A stretch of DNA of 33,862 nucleotides from Bradyrhizobium sp. Ai1a-2 (GCF_000426245.1 NZ_AUEZ01000084.1:1-33862), one strand, 5' to 3'. Positions 1-7,413 are shown, counted from the stretch's first letter. The notes: generated by a model from the sequence alone, not told the origin. Numbers and translations: made by a program.

Positions 1-120
1 CAAATCGTCCCAGTCCAACCTCCATCGACATAAGACCTCCCTCCACAAGACCGCCTCTCATCAGGGAATCAGTCTTCGCCGATCTTCGCAACAAAGATGT
101 GTGCATTAGATAGCCGGTCA
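1..120. other. No recognisable feature
   Basis: No open frame with convincing codon use, no promoter pair and no strong inverted repeat was seen in this stretch. It leads directly into the structured element that starts near position 121. It could be the tail of whatever lies upstream of the window. Confidence 0.4.
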
Positions 121-320
121 CCGGGGAGAGCACGAAGTAAGCCGTAACACCATCGCGCAGGGAAAGCCGGAATGCTCCGGTTGAACCTGTGGTCCTACCC
201 CCGTGCTTTTTGTTGCACGGGACCCACGGGTGCAACCAGCACCCGGCTTTCCCTGCGCCCTCTGTTCAATGAGAGGGCGGAACGAATACAAACCTCGGAC
301 GCAAATGCGCCGCGAGAATG
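121..320. repeat. Foldable multi-stem intergenic element
   Basis: The element can fold into a branched structure. The outer arms at 155-170 and 243-258 are perfectly complementary over 16 bases. Between them lie three hairpins: 167-171 with 176-180; 200-206 with 215-221 (seven pairs, T-rich loop); and 228-233 with 239-244. The first and third compete with the innermost pairs of the outer stem, so about 12 outer pairs can coexist with all three. A further hairpin follows, 257-263 with 272-278. I remember similar sequences being common between genes in Bradyrhizobium relatives, but could not check this. It could be a non-coding RNA or a DNA-level repeat. The transcribed strand is unknown, because the complement folds equally well. 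Confidence 0.55.
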
Positions 321-349
321 CGAACGCACATCCCCTCACACACTCCACC

Positions 350-450
350 GTCATGCTCCGCGAAGGCGGGGCATCCAGTAACCGGCGGCCGCTCGGCTCA
401 AGCACTGCTGCCTCTGGAATACTGGATCGTCCGCCTTCGCGGACGATGAC
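350..450. repeat. Imperfect inverted repeat, 31-bp arms
   Basis: Arms at 350-380 and 420-450 are complementary at 26 of 31 positions around a 39-bp centre. The five mismatches fall in two small clusters (arm positions 6-7 and 21-23). The arms begin with GTCAT and end with ATCCAGTA. The pattern matches dispersed intergenic palindromes that I recall from Bradyrhizobium relatives. No gene is visible inside it. Confidence 0.6.
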
Positions 451-508
451 AGCGGAGAGCTGTTTGAAAATTGAATCACGGACTCTCACCCCGTCATTGC
501 GAGAGAAT

Positions 509-595
509 CGTAGGATGGGTAGAGCGAAGCGAAACCCATCATTGGCGTCGCTTGCTCCGTCGCGATGGGTTTCGCTTCGCTCTACCCATCCTACG
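509..595. repeat. Palindromic intergenic repeat, copy 1 (32-bp perfect arms)
   Basis: Arms 509-540 and 564-595 are perfect reverse complements around a 23-bp centre. The core of each arm is GTAGGATGGGTAGAGCGAAG or its complement. The same element occurs at 33412-33496 in the opposite orientation. Read as protein it yields the peptide WVERSETH, which appears in many spurious small ORFs. It lies just downstream of xthA (minus-strand gene ending at 602), so its hairpin may act at that transcript's 3' end, although no T-run follows. Confidence 0.85.
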
Positions 596-601
596 GCACG
601 A

Positions 602-1372
602 TCACCGCAGCACGATCCACGCCGGCGCGTGGTCGCTTGCGCCTTCCTCGCCTCTGATGTCGCGGTCGACGCCGGCTTTCGTCAGACGCGGTGCGAGCGT
701 GGGACTGAGCAGCAGATGATCGAGCCTCAGCCCCGCATCGCGCGGCCAGCGGTTGCGCTTGTAGTCCCAGAAGGTGAACATCGGTTTTGCCGGATGCAGC
801 GTGCGGATCGCGTCGCACCAGCCCTGATCGACGAGTGCCTTGAAGGCGGCGCGGCTCTTCGGCTGGATCAGTGCATCCTTGTCCCAGGAGCGCGTCGGAT
901 AGATATCGAGCCCGGTCGGCGCGACGTTGTAGTCGCCGGCGAGCACGACCGGGACATCTTCCTTCAGCAACTTCGCGGCATGCGCGCGCAGTCGCTTGAA
1001 CCAGTCGAGCTTGTAGTCGAATTTCGGTCCGGGCTGCGGATTGCCGTTCGGCAGATAGAGGCTGGTGACGATGACGCCCTTGACGGCAGCCTCGATATAG
1101 CGCGCCTCATGATCGGTGCGGTCGCCGGGCAGGGCGGTGCGGGTCAACACTGGCTCGGCTTTTCGCGCGAGGATCGCAACGCCGTTCCAGGTCTTCTGCC
1201 CGTGCCACACCGCGCCGTAGCCGGCACTTTCGATTGCGGGAAGCGGAAACTCGCTATCGGTCGCCTTCAGTTCCTGCAGGCTGACGACATCGGGTTTTGC
1301 CGCGCGGAGCCAGCGCAGCAGGTTCGGCAGGCGGCGGTTGATGTTGTTGATGTTGAAGGTCGCGATCTTCAT
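602..1372 (-). CDS. xthA: Exodeoxyribonuclease III / AP endonuclease
   Basis: This is a 256-residue protein of the exonuclease III branch of the endonuclease/exonuclease/phosphatase fold. The family cleaves DNA at abasic sites and removes 3' nucleotides and blocking groups during base excision repair in the cytoplasm. The expected catalytic residues are visible: N7 in the opening KIATFN, E34 in LQELK, Y106 in LYLPNG, D147 and N149 in GDYNV, D218 in LRLDHLL and H248 in the closing SDHAP. The length is normal for the family and the protein is complete. The next gene upstream on the same strand, alr, ends at 1406, leaving a 33-bp gap, so co-transcription is possible. No dedicated promoter was found. 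The family assignment is secure; in vivo substrate preference cannot be read from the sequence. Confidence 0.95.
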   Translation of the reverse strand: MKIATFNINNINRRLPNLLRWLRAAKPDVVSLQELKATDSEFPLPAIESAGYGAVWHGQKTWNGVAILARKAEPVLTRTALPGDRTDHEARYIEAAVKGVIVTSLYLPNGNPQPGPKFDYKLDWFKRLRAHAAKLLKEDVPVVLAGDYNVAPTGLDIYPTRSWDKDALIQPKSRAAFKALVDQGWCDAIRTLHPAKPMFTFWDYKRNRWPRDAGLRLDHLLLSPTLAPRLTKAGVDRDIRGEEGASDHAPAWIVLR

Positions 1373-1405
1373 GCGTCGAGACGACCGCGATCCGTGCTGA
1401 CCCGA

Positions 1406-2638
1406 TCAGGCCGGAGCGTTGCTGGGATCGGCTGGCGGTGGCGGCGGCTCCTCCGTGGGATTGCCGCCCTTGTAGATGCGCGCGTACCGCGGACCCAGGC
1501 TGGTCAGCACCTCGTAGCCAATGGTGCCGAAATGATGCGCTGTTTCGTCGACCGTGATGCCTTCGCCGATCAGTGTGACCATGTGGCCGCGCCGCACCGC
1601 ATTCTTGTCGAGTTCGGTGATGTCGACGGCGATCAGGTCCATCGAGATGCGGCCGGCGATTGGGCAGCGCCTGCCGGCGACCACAACGTCGGCGCCGCGC
1701 GTGCCGTCGTTCGAGCTCGCCGCGCGGAAATAGCCGTCGGCATAGCCGACCGAGATGACCGCCAACCGCGTCGGCCGCCGCGCGGTCCAGGTGCCGCCAT
1801 AGCCGACGGTCTCGCCGCGATCGATGTGGCGGATCTGCACGATGCGGGCCTTGAGATCGACCACCGGCCGCATCGGATTGTCGGCCTCGGGCGTCGGATT
1901 GACGCCGTAGAGCGCGGCTCCCGGCCGCACCAGCTCGAACTGGAATTGAGGACTAAGGAAGATGCCGGAGGAATTCGCAAGCGACGCCGGCACGCCGGTG
2001 AACAGGCTCGCGATCTCGCGGAAGGCCGCAAGCTGTTTGGCGTTGATCGGGCTGTTGAGCTGCTCGGCGGCGACCAGGTGGCTCATCACCAGCGTGATGC
2101 CGTGATCGCCGGCATTGATGCGCGGGATGATGCCTTGCGCCTCGTTGATCGTCAGCCCGAGCCGGTTCATGCCGGTGTCGATGTGAATCGCAGCGCCGCC
2201 CGACCAGCCGGAGCGGCGGCAGAACACGTCCCATTCGGCGAGTTCGTTGAGGTCGCCGATCACGGGCTGGCAGTCGAACTTGGCGTAGCTGTCGCCGGTG
2301 TTCTGGAAGAAGCCGCCGAGCGCATAGATGGTGGCGGACGGCACCGCCTCGCGCACGGCGCGCGCCTCTTCGACATGGGCGACAAAGAACGTCTTGCAGC
2401 CGGCGGCGGCCAATGCCCGCGAAACCTGTGCAGCGCCGCAGCCATAGCCGTCGGCCTTCACGACGGCGCCGCATTCGGCCGGAACCGCGGTCTTCTCGAG
2501 CCTGCGCCAGTTCGCGATGACGGCGTCAAGATCAACGGTCAGCACGCCCGTGGCGGTCGGAGGCACCGCGAGCTGGTTGGCGTCGGACGCAAGTTGCGCG
2601 CCCTGCGGGATCGATTTCGGATCGGAGGCGACGTTCAT
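1406..2638 (-). CDS. alr: Alanine racemase
   Basis: This 410-residue PLP-dependent enzyme interconverts L- and D-alanine, supplying D-alanine for peptidoglycan. The N-terminal barrel carries the PLP lysine K61 in the VVKADGYGCGA motif. IHIDTGMNRLG (151-161) and RPGAALYG (238-245) are further family blocks. The opposing catalytic tyrosine is Y280 in ETVGYGGTW. The protein is somewhat longer than the usual 360-390 residues because of about 30 poorly conserved residues before the barrel and a proline-rich tail after about residue 395. No clear Shine-Dalgarno precedes the ATG at 2638, so a later start is possible. It lies 42 bp downstream of dnaB on the same strand, an arrangement often seen in alphaproteobacteria. 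The biosynthetic (alr) rather than catabolic (dadX) role is inferred from this housekeeping context. Confidence 0.93.
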   Translation of the reverse strand: MNVASDPKSIPQGAQLASDANQLAVPPTATGVLTVDLDAVIANWRRLEKTAVPAECGAVVKADGYGCGAAQVSRALAAAGCKTFFVAHVEEARAVREAVPSATIYALGGFFQNTGDSYAKFDCQPVIGDLNELAEWDVFCRRSGWSGGAAIHIDTGMNRLGLTINEAQGIIPRINAGDHGITLVMSHLVAAEQLNSPINAKQLAAFREIASLFTGVPASLANSSGIFLSPQFQFELVRPGAALYGVNPTPEADNPMRPVVDLKARIVQIRHIDRGETVGYGGTWTARRPTRLAVISVGYADGYFRAASSNDGTRGADVVVAGRRCPIAGRISMDLIAVDITELDKNAVRRGHMVTLIGEGITVDETAHHFGTIGYEVLTSLGPRYARIYKGGNPTEEPPPPPADPSNAPA

Positions 2639-2680
2639 GCAGCCGTTTTACGCGGGCGATCGCATCGGTTCAACCGCGCA

Positions 2681-4180
2681 TCAATAAGACCGATCCGGCA
2701 GTTGACCGTCATGGACGAGGTCGCCGAACCGCGTCACGCTGGCTTCGAAGTGCAGTTCGACCGTGCCGGTCGGGCCATGGCGCTGCTTGCCGATGATGAC
2801 TTCGGCCTTGCCATGCGCGAGGCCCATGTCGGTCTGCCACTTCTCGTGTTCCGGTGTGCCAGGGCGTGGCTCTTTCATGGCGAGGTAATATTCCTCGCGG
2901 TACACGAACATCACCACGTCGGCGTCCTGCTCGATCGAACCGGATTCGCGCAAGTCGGCCAGTTGCGGACGCTTGTCGTCGCGGTTTTCGACCTGACGCG
3001 AGAGCTGCGACAGCGCGATGATCGGAACGTTCAATTCCTTGGCCAGCGCCTTCAGGTTGGTCGTGATCTCCGTGATTTCCTGGACGCGATTGTCGGTGCC
3101 GCGCTTGCCCGATCCCGACAGCAGCTGGATGTAGTCGATGACGATGAGGTCGAGGCCTTTCTGCCGCTTCAGCCGCCGCGCCCGCGCGGTGAGCTGGGAG
3201 ATCGACAGGCCGCCGGTTTCGTCGACGTAGAAGGGCAGGGACTGCAGCTCGATCGAGCATTCGCGGATCTTCTCGAAATCCATCTCGGTGATGCCGCCGC
3301 GGCGGATGTGGCTCGAGGGAATGCCGGTGCGCTCGGCGAGAATACGGGTGGCGAGCTGCTCGCCCGACATTTCGCAGGAGAAGAAGCCGACCGCGCCGCC
3401 GTGGACCGCCTTGATGCTGCCGTCGGCCTGCACCTCGCCCTCATAGGCCCTGGCGATGTTGTAGGCGATGTTGGTCGCGAGCGAGGTCTTGCCCATGCCG
3501 GGGCGGCCGGCGACGATGATGAGGTCGGACGGCTGCAGGCCGCCCATCTTGGTGTCGAGGTCGCGCAGGCCGGTGGAGATGCCGGACAGTTTGCCGTCGC
3601 GCTGGAACGCTTTGGCGGCCATGTCGACGGCAATGGTCAGCGCCTGGGCGAAGCGTTGGAAGCCGCCGTCATAGCGGCCGGTCTCGGCGAGCTCGTAGAG
3701 CTGGCGCTCGGCGTCCTCGATCTGGGCACGGGGCGCAAAATCCACCGGCGCCTCATAGGCGACGTTGACCATGTCCTCGCCGATCCGGATCAGGTCGCGC
3801 CGCAAGGCCAGGTCGTAGACGGTCCGGCCGTAGTCCTGGGCGTTGATGATCGTGGTCGCTTCCGCCGCGAGACGGGCGAGGTATTGAGCAACCGTCATGC
3901 CGCCGATGTCGGTATCCGCCGGGAGGAAGGTCTTCAGCGTCACGGGAGTCGCGACCTTGCCCATCCGGATCAGGCTACCGGCAGTCTCGTAGATCGTCTG
4001 GTGGAGCGGCTCGAAGAAGTGCTTCGGCTCGAGGAAATCGGAAACGCGGTAGAAGGCGTCGTTGTTGACCAGGATCGCGCCCAAGAGCCCTTGTTCCGCT
4101 TCGATATTGTGCGGCGCGCTGCGATAGGCCGGTGTGCCCGGCTCGGGCGCGAGCTTCAGGACGTTCGAATCAGTTGCCAT
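2681..4180 (-). CDS. dnaB: Replicative DNA helicase DnaB
   Basis: This is the hexameric helicase that unwinds DNA ahead of the replication fork and recruits primase. The DnaB N-terminal domain spans about residues 23-125. A linker leads to the RecA-like motor, with Walker A GRPGMGKTS (K231), Walker B IVIDYIQLL (D349) and LSQLSRQVENR near 390-400. I chose the ATG at 4180, giving 499 residues. The open frame extends 23 codons further upstream, but those codons do not look like DnaB and the usual family length is 450-500. No intein or insertion interrupts the motor. A 9-bp-arm inverted repeat lies about 110 bp upstream, at 4288-4312. The gene precedes alr on the same strand. Confidence 0.95.
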   Translation of the reverse strand: MATDSNVLKLAPEPGTPAYRSAPHNIEAEQGLLGAILVNNDAFYRVSDFLEPKHFFEPLHQTIYETAGSLIRMGKVATPVTLKTFLPADTDIGGMTVAQYLARLAAEATTIINAQDYGRTVYDLALRRDLIRIGEDMVNVAYEAPVDFAPRAQIEDAERQLYELAETGRYDGGFQRFAQALTIAVDMAAKAFQRDGKLSGISTGLRDLDTKMGGLQPSDLIIVAGRPGMGKTSLATNIAYNIARAYEGEVQADGSIKAVHGGAVGFFSCEMSGEQLATRILAERTGIPSSHIRRGGITEMDFEKIRECSIELQSLPFYVDETGGLSISQLTARARRLKRQKGLDLIVIDYIQLLSGSGKRGTDNRVQEITEITTNLKALAKELNVPIIALSQLSRQVENRDDKRPQLADLRESGSIEQDADVVMFVYREEYYLAMKEPRPGTPEHEKWQTDMGLAHGKAEVIIGKQRHGPTGTVELHFEASVTRFGDLVHDGQLPDRSY

Positions 4181-4287
4181 GGACGAGATTATTCTTCGGA
4201 TTTCGCCGTTATTGGGGTTCGCCGAGCAGGGGCGGCGATAAAGCGCCACCCCCGTCGGAAGCGGAAGTGCCCATGCGCCTTATTCAC

Positions 4288-4312
4288 GATTCACACAAGC
4301 GAGGTGTGAATC
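4288..4312. promoter_or_regulatory. Inverted repeat upstream of dnaB
   Basis: Arms at 4288-4296 (GATTCACAC) and 4304-4312 (GTGTGAATC) are perfect complements around 7 bases. The site lies about 110 bp upstream of the dnaB start, in a gene-free stretch, and could be an operator or a hairpin in the leader. No matching regulator gene is adjacent. Confidence 0.4.
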
Positions 4313-4460
4313 ACGTAGCGGGGGTGCACGACGCTTGACTGATGTCAGGGAGGCGTGGCGGCGAGTCGCGAGGAAAGTTTCGGGGCAGACTGAACCTAAT
4401 TCCGCCTTGGACGAACCAACATCCAAGGGAACAGCGCGTGTTCGATCCTCTATCTCAATC

Positions 4461-4583
4461 TCAGGTGAGGATGAGATAGGCGAAGGCGACCAAAGCGGCG
4501 ACGATGCCCACAGCGATCAGGGCGTAGTCGGTTTTGAGGTCGCGCGGCGGATCGAACAAGGATCTGTAGGTCTCGTGGGACAT
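4461..4583 (-). CDS. Very small hypothetical single-TM protein (40 aa)
   Basis: The frame encodes 40 residues. A charged N-terminus (MSHETYRSLFDPPRDLKTDY) is followed by a hydrophobic stretch of about 20 residues, ALIAVGIVAALVAFAYLILT, that ends the protein. This looks like a tail-anchored or single-pass membrane miniprotein with the polar part probably cytoplasmic. Third codon positions are mostly G or C, as expected for coding sequence here. No strong ribosome binding site is visible. The gene lies alone between dnaB and the divergent small gene at 4700, with a CRP/FNR-like palindrome about 35 bp upstream of its start. I do not recognise a named family and propose no function. It may be a chance ORF, but the amphipathic-then-hydrophobic layout argues against that. 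Confidence 0.5.
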   Translation of the reverse strand: MSHETYRSLFDPPRDLKTDYALIAVGIVAALVAFAYLILT

Positions 4584-4617
4584 GGCGGTAGTCTACGCCC
4601 AAACCGCCCGTCCACCT

Positions 4618-4633
4618 TGTGAACCAGTTCACA
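4618..4633. promoter_or_regulatory. CRP/FNR-type palindrome TGTGA-N6-TCACA
   Basis: TGTGAACCAGTTCACA is a perfect 16-bp palindrome that fits the CRP-family half-site arrangement TGTGA-N6-TCACA exactly. It sits between two outward-facing small genes: 35 bp upstream of the start at 4583 (minus) and 67 bp upstream of the start at 4700 (plus). Alphaproteobacterial CRP/FNR proteins can prefer other half-sites, and GntR operators can look similar, so the binding protein is uncertain. Confidence 0.45.
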
Positions 4634-4699
4634 CGGGAATGATTTTTATTGCGGCAGGGTAGGCGGGAACGGACCAAAGGGTTTCGGGTTAGTTAAGCG

Positions 4700-4906
4700 A
4701 TGAGCCAGCGATTTCACATCCGGCAATCGGAACAGGGCGACCGACGGTGGCTGTCGATGCTGATCGACGCCATGGAGGAGGCGTCACGCCCGGAAATCCG
4801 CAATGTTCCCTGCGACAAGCAGGTGCTCGCGGCCGTCGAAGCGCGGCTTTCGCGCCCGGCCGTAGCCTATCCCTGTTACGGCTCGTCCTTCAGCTTCCGC
4901 AACTGA
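4700..4906 (+). CDS. Small hypothetical protein (68 aa)
   Basis: This ATG-initiated frame gives 68 residues with no signal peptide or membrane segment. The protein is polar and has two cysteines (in NVPCDKQ and in YPCYGSS). Third codon positions are strongly G/C, with codon choice like the neighbours, which supports real coding. Its end (4906) nearly touches the end of the convergent cfa-like gene (4909). No Shine-Dalgarno is obvious; the sequence before the ATG reads TTAGTTAAGCG. I do not recognise the family. The divergent small gene at 4461-4583 shares the intergenic palindrome at 4618-4633. Function unknown. Confidence 0.55.
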   Translation: MSQRFHIRQSEQGDRRWLSMLIDAMEEASRPEIRNVPCDKQVLAAVEARLSRPAVAYPCYGSSFSFRN

Positions 4907-4908
4907 AC

Positions 4909-6159
4909 CTATTCGCCCGCCAATTGCAGCCGCGGCCGCGCGCGCTGCTCGATGCCACGGAGCTTGGCCTCTTCCTGGCCGATATAGTCGCGGGTGATCG
5001 GCACGACGCCCTGCCGCTTGGTGAGCTGGAGCTGGAAATTCATCATGTTCTGCTTGCGGAACGACATTTCCGACGCCGCCAGATAGAACTCCCACATCCG
5101 CGCAAAGCGCTCGTCATAAAGGCGGACGGCCTCTTCGCGCCGCGCCATGAAACGCTCGCGCCAGGCCTTCAAGGTCTCGGCATAGTGCAGGCGGAGGATC
5201 TCCATGTCGCAGACCAAAAGCCCGGCCTTCTCGATCGCGGGCAACACTTCGGACAGCGCCGGGATATAGCCGCCGGGGAAGATGTATTTCTCGATCCAGG
5301 GACTGGTGACGTCAGGCCCCGTGGACCGGCCGATCGAGTGCAGTACCATCACGCCGTCGTCGGTCAGCAATTCGGCGCAGCGGCGGAAAAAGGTCTCGTA
5401 GAAGTCGACGCCGACATGCTCGAACATGCCGACCGAGACGATGCGGTCGAACGGGCCGGGGATGTCGCGATAGTCCTCGAGCACGAAGCGCGCCGATTGG
5501 GAGAGGTTCTTCTCCGCCGCCCGCGCGTTCGAAACTTGGAGCTGTTCCGTGGAGAGCGTGACGCCGGTGACATCGGCGCCTGTCATCTCGGCGATATAGA
5601 GGCCAAGCCCACCCCAGCCGGAACCGATATCGAGCACGCGCTGGCCAGGCCGCACCACGAGCTTGGCGGCGAGATGGCGCTTCTTGGCGAGCTGGGCGTC
5701 ATCCAGCGTGGCATCCGGCGTCTCGAAATAAGCGCAGCTGTATTGCTTGTCGGCGTCGAGGAAGAGGGAATAGAGCCGGCCATCAAGATCATAGTGGTGA
5801 GCGACGTTGCGCCTCGACCGGCCGCGTGGATTGAACTGCCAGATGTGCCTTCCGAGATAGCGCAGGAGCCATTGCGGCTTGGCCCAGCGCGGCAGCATGT
5901 CCGGTTGGCCCATCAGGATGGCAAGCGCGTCCGCAATCGAGCCATTCTCGACGACGAAGGTCCCATTCATGAACGATTCGCCGAAGTAAAGCTCGGGATC
6001 GAGCAAAATCCTCCGCTCGGCGGCTGTCGTCAGGAACCGCACCGAAACCGGCTGCCCGGCGCCGTCGCCGCAGCTGAACTTCGCCCCACTTGCAGTCGTG
6101 ACCGTAAGCGCACCACGGCGAACGAACTGCCCCAAGAAATAACGCAACAAACGGTCCAT
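4909..6159 (-). CDS. cfa: Cyclopropane-fatty-acyl-phospholipid synthase family methyltransferase
   Basis: This 416-residue SAM-dependent methyltransferase belongs to the cyclopropane fatty acid synthase family. The family adds a methylene bridge to the double bond of unsaturated acyl chains in membrane phospholipids. A family-typical N-terminal domain of about 115 residues precedes HHYDLDGRLYSLFLD (121-135) and YSCAYF (140-145). SAM motif I, VLDIGSGWGG, is at 175-184, and FEHVG follows near 250. The length fits the family (about 380-420). It is read away from the heme-protein gene at 6417, and two inverted repeats lie in the shared region. Alphaproteobacteria often have several paralogues, and some do not make cyclopropane rings, so the substrate is less certain than the fold. 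Confidence 0.85.
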   Translation of the reverse strand: MDRLLRYFLGQFVRRGALTVTTASGAKFSCGDGAGQPVSVRFLTTAAERRILLDPELYFGESFMNGTFVVENGSIADALAILMGQPDMLPRWAKPQWLLRYLGRHIWQFNPRGRSRRNVAHHYDLDGRLYSLFLDADKQYSCAYFETPDATLDDAQLAKKRHLAAKLVVRPGQRVLDIGSGWGGLGLYIAEMTGADVTGVTLSTEQLQVSNARAAEKNLSQSARFVLEDYRDIPGPFDRIVSVGMFEHVGVDFYETFFRRCAELLTDDGVMVLHSIGRSTGPDVTSPWIEKYIFPGGYIPALSEVLPAIEKAGLLVCDMEILRLHYAETLKAWRERFMARREEAVRLYDERFARMWEFYLAASEMSFRKQNMMNFQLQLTKRQGVVPITRDYIGQEEAKLRGIEQRARPRLQLAGE

Positions 6160-6191
6160 TGAAGCACCACAGAGCGACCGGCCGTTACCTC

Positions 6192-6228
6192 TGACTCACA
6201 CTGGAACAGATGGTTCCAGTGTGAGTCA
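6192..6228. promoter_or_regulatory. 16-bp-arm perfect inverted repeat, cfa/heme-protein divergent region
   Basis: Arms at 6192-6207 (TGACTCACACTGGAAC) and 6213-6228 are perfect reverse complements around a 5-base centre. The repeat lies 33 bp upstream of the cfa-like start and about 190 bp upstream of the heme-protein start. No T-run follows on either strand and both genes point away, so an operator is more likely than a terminator. Confidence 0.55.
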
Positions 6229-6230
6229 AC

Positions 6231-6247
6231 ATCACAATAGGTGTGAT
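6231..6247. promoter_or_regulatory. Second inverted repeat ATCACA-N5-TGTGAT
   Basis: Six-base arms at 6231-6236 and 6242-6247 surround five bases, just 3 bp from the larger repeat at 6192-6228. The two sites share the TCACA / TGTGA core, so one protein might bind both. They lie in the divergent cfa/heme-protein intergenic region. Confidence 0.4.
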
Positions 6248-6416
6248 CGGGGGGGAGTGCTACTGCGTTGTAGTCAAAGCGGATATTCCCGAATGTGACA
6301 ATTGCGTGGATGGACCACGACCGCGCTTCCATTCGCCCTACAATCGGCTAAAAGAAGCCCGCCGCTACCGGATCGAGCAGGGCCGGAGGGCGTTTCCACG
6401 ATCAGGAGTGTGGGGG

Positions 6417-7259
6417 ATGTCGGGCCGAGCGCTCATTTTCGCGACGGTGATGCTTGTTGTCGCCGGCCTTGCCGCGAACGCGGCGCATGCCCAGCCGACC
6501 AATCTCGAGGCTGGCAAGGCTCCCTCACAGATTTTTGCGGGCACCTGCAGCGCCTGCCACAAGTCGGCCCGAGGGCTGCTCAAGACCGTCAGCCCATCGG
6601 CGCTCCCGGGATTCCTTCGCCAGCACTACACCACGAGCAGCGACAGGGCCTCGCTGCTGGCGTCCTATCTCGTTTCCAACGGCGCCAGCGACCCCCGATA
6701 TCAGGGCCGCCAGGAGCAGGCCAAGCGCGGCAAGGACGCGAAGCAGCAGGAAGCCGCGCACCCGGCCGCCGCTTCGGAACCGGAGCGGCCCAGCCGCAGG
6801 TTCTTGTTTCCGTGGAGCACGTCTGAGCCCGCACCCGATGCGCAGCAGGCAGCCAGGCCCGATGTTGATGGCCTCAATCCACAGGGCGAGGGCAGGCGGC
6901 ACAAGCGCGCCAAGCGGTCGCCGCAGCCGAGCGAGGCGGCGCCGGACGCAACCAGCCCGGAGCAGGCGACCGAGCCCAGGCCAGGCGCGAAGCAGAAGCT
7001 AGGCAAGCGCAGCAAACCCGGCGAGGAAATCAAGCCCGAGCCTGCCAAGCAGTCTGAGCCCGCCGTGGAAGCGACGCCGAAGGGCGATGCCGCCAAGCCT
7101 GCGTCCGAAAGCAAGCCGGAAGCGGCCAAGGTCGATGCGCCGAAAGAAAACGGCGGCAGCGAGCCAGCGCCGCCGGCATCCGCTGCAGCTCCGAGTGCGC
7201 CTGAACCGTCCGCAAGCCCCTCTACGGCTACTCCGGCGGCTCCGGCAGCGCAGCAGTGA
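6417..7259 (+). CDS. Secreted c-type heme protein with long disordered tail
   Basis: The ATG at 6417 follows an AGGAG-like site and opens with a signal peptide (about residues 1-25, ending AAHAQ). The frame is open further upstream, but that part lacks protein-like features. The mature protein has one CxxCH heme attachment motif (C44, C47, H48) followed by a short helical domain to about residue 85. The rest, to residue 280, is a low-complexity tail rich in K, P, E and A. No methionine occurs in the heme domain after CxxCH, so the usual Met ligand is missing; H70 in FLRQHYT is a candidate alternative. The likely place is the periplasm. No partner oxidase or dehydrogenase gene is adjacent, so the electron-transfer role is inferred only from the motif. 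Confidence 0.75.
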   Translation: MSGRALIFATVMLVVAGLAANAAHAQPTNLEAGKAPSQIFAGTCSACHKSARGLLKTVSPSALPGFLRQHYTTSSDRASLLASYLVSNGASDPRYQGRQEQAKRGKDAKQQEAAHPAAASEPERPSRRFLFPWSTSEPAPDAQQAARPDVDGLNPQGEGRRHKRAKRSPQPSEAAPDATSPEQATEPRPGAKQKLGKRSKPGEEIKPEPAKQSEPAVEATPKGDAAKPASESKPEAAKVDAPKENGGSEPAPPASAAAPSAPEPSASPSTATPAAPAAQQ

Positions 7260-7290
7260 CGGCGTTCACGCCGTCACCTTCGTTGGCCGT
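7256..7290 (+). terminator. Hairpin at the end of the heme-protein gene
   Basis: GTGACGGCG (7256-7264) pairs perfectly with 7269-7277 across a 4-base loop; the stop codon is inside the left arm. The bases after the stem (CTTCGTTGG) are only weakly T-rich, so termination may be partial. Confidence 0.6.
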
Positions 7291-7374
7291 ATCAACCAGT
7301 CCACCGATCCTTTTGGCCTCGCGATAGGGGCGCCCAAGACGCATGCCCGCATCATGGCCAAACTTGACCGTGAT

Positions 7375-7403
7375 TAGAGTATTGCTCTAGAGTGAAGCTC
7401 TAG
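7375..7403. promoter_or_regulatory. Overlapping palindromes upstream of TetR gene (probable operator)
   Basis: TAGAG-N5-CTCTA (7375-7379 with 7385-7389) overlaps CTAGAG-N5-CTCTAG (7387-7392 with 7398-7403), so the half-site is repeated every 10-13 bp. The block ends 10 bp before the TetR start at 7414. A TTGACC hexamer at 7363-7368 could be the -35 element. TetR proteins commonly repress their own operon from such sites; binding here is inferred. Confidence 0.55.
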
Positions 7404-7413
7404 GGAGCGGAGC

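Noticed and set aside
471..719. Small frame encoding WVERSETH
   Set aside because: It is the translation of the palindromic repeat, a well-known kind of spurious gene call.
203..4309. A 1368-codon plus-strand open frame opposite xthA, alr and dnaB
   Set aside because: It is antisense to three clearly conserved genes and its translation is Arg/Ala/Asp-rich without domains. Such stop-free antisense frames are expected in GC-rich DNA.
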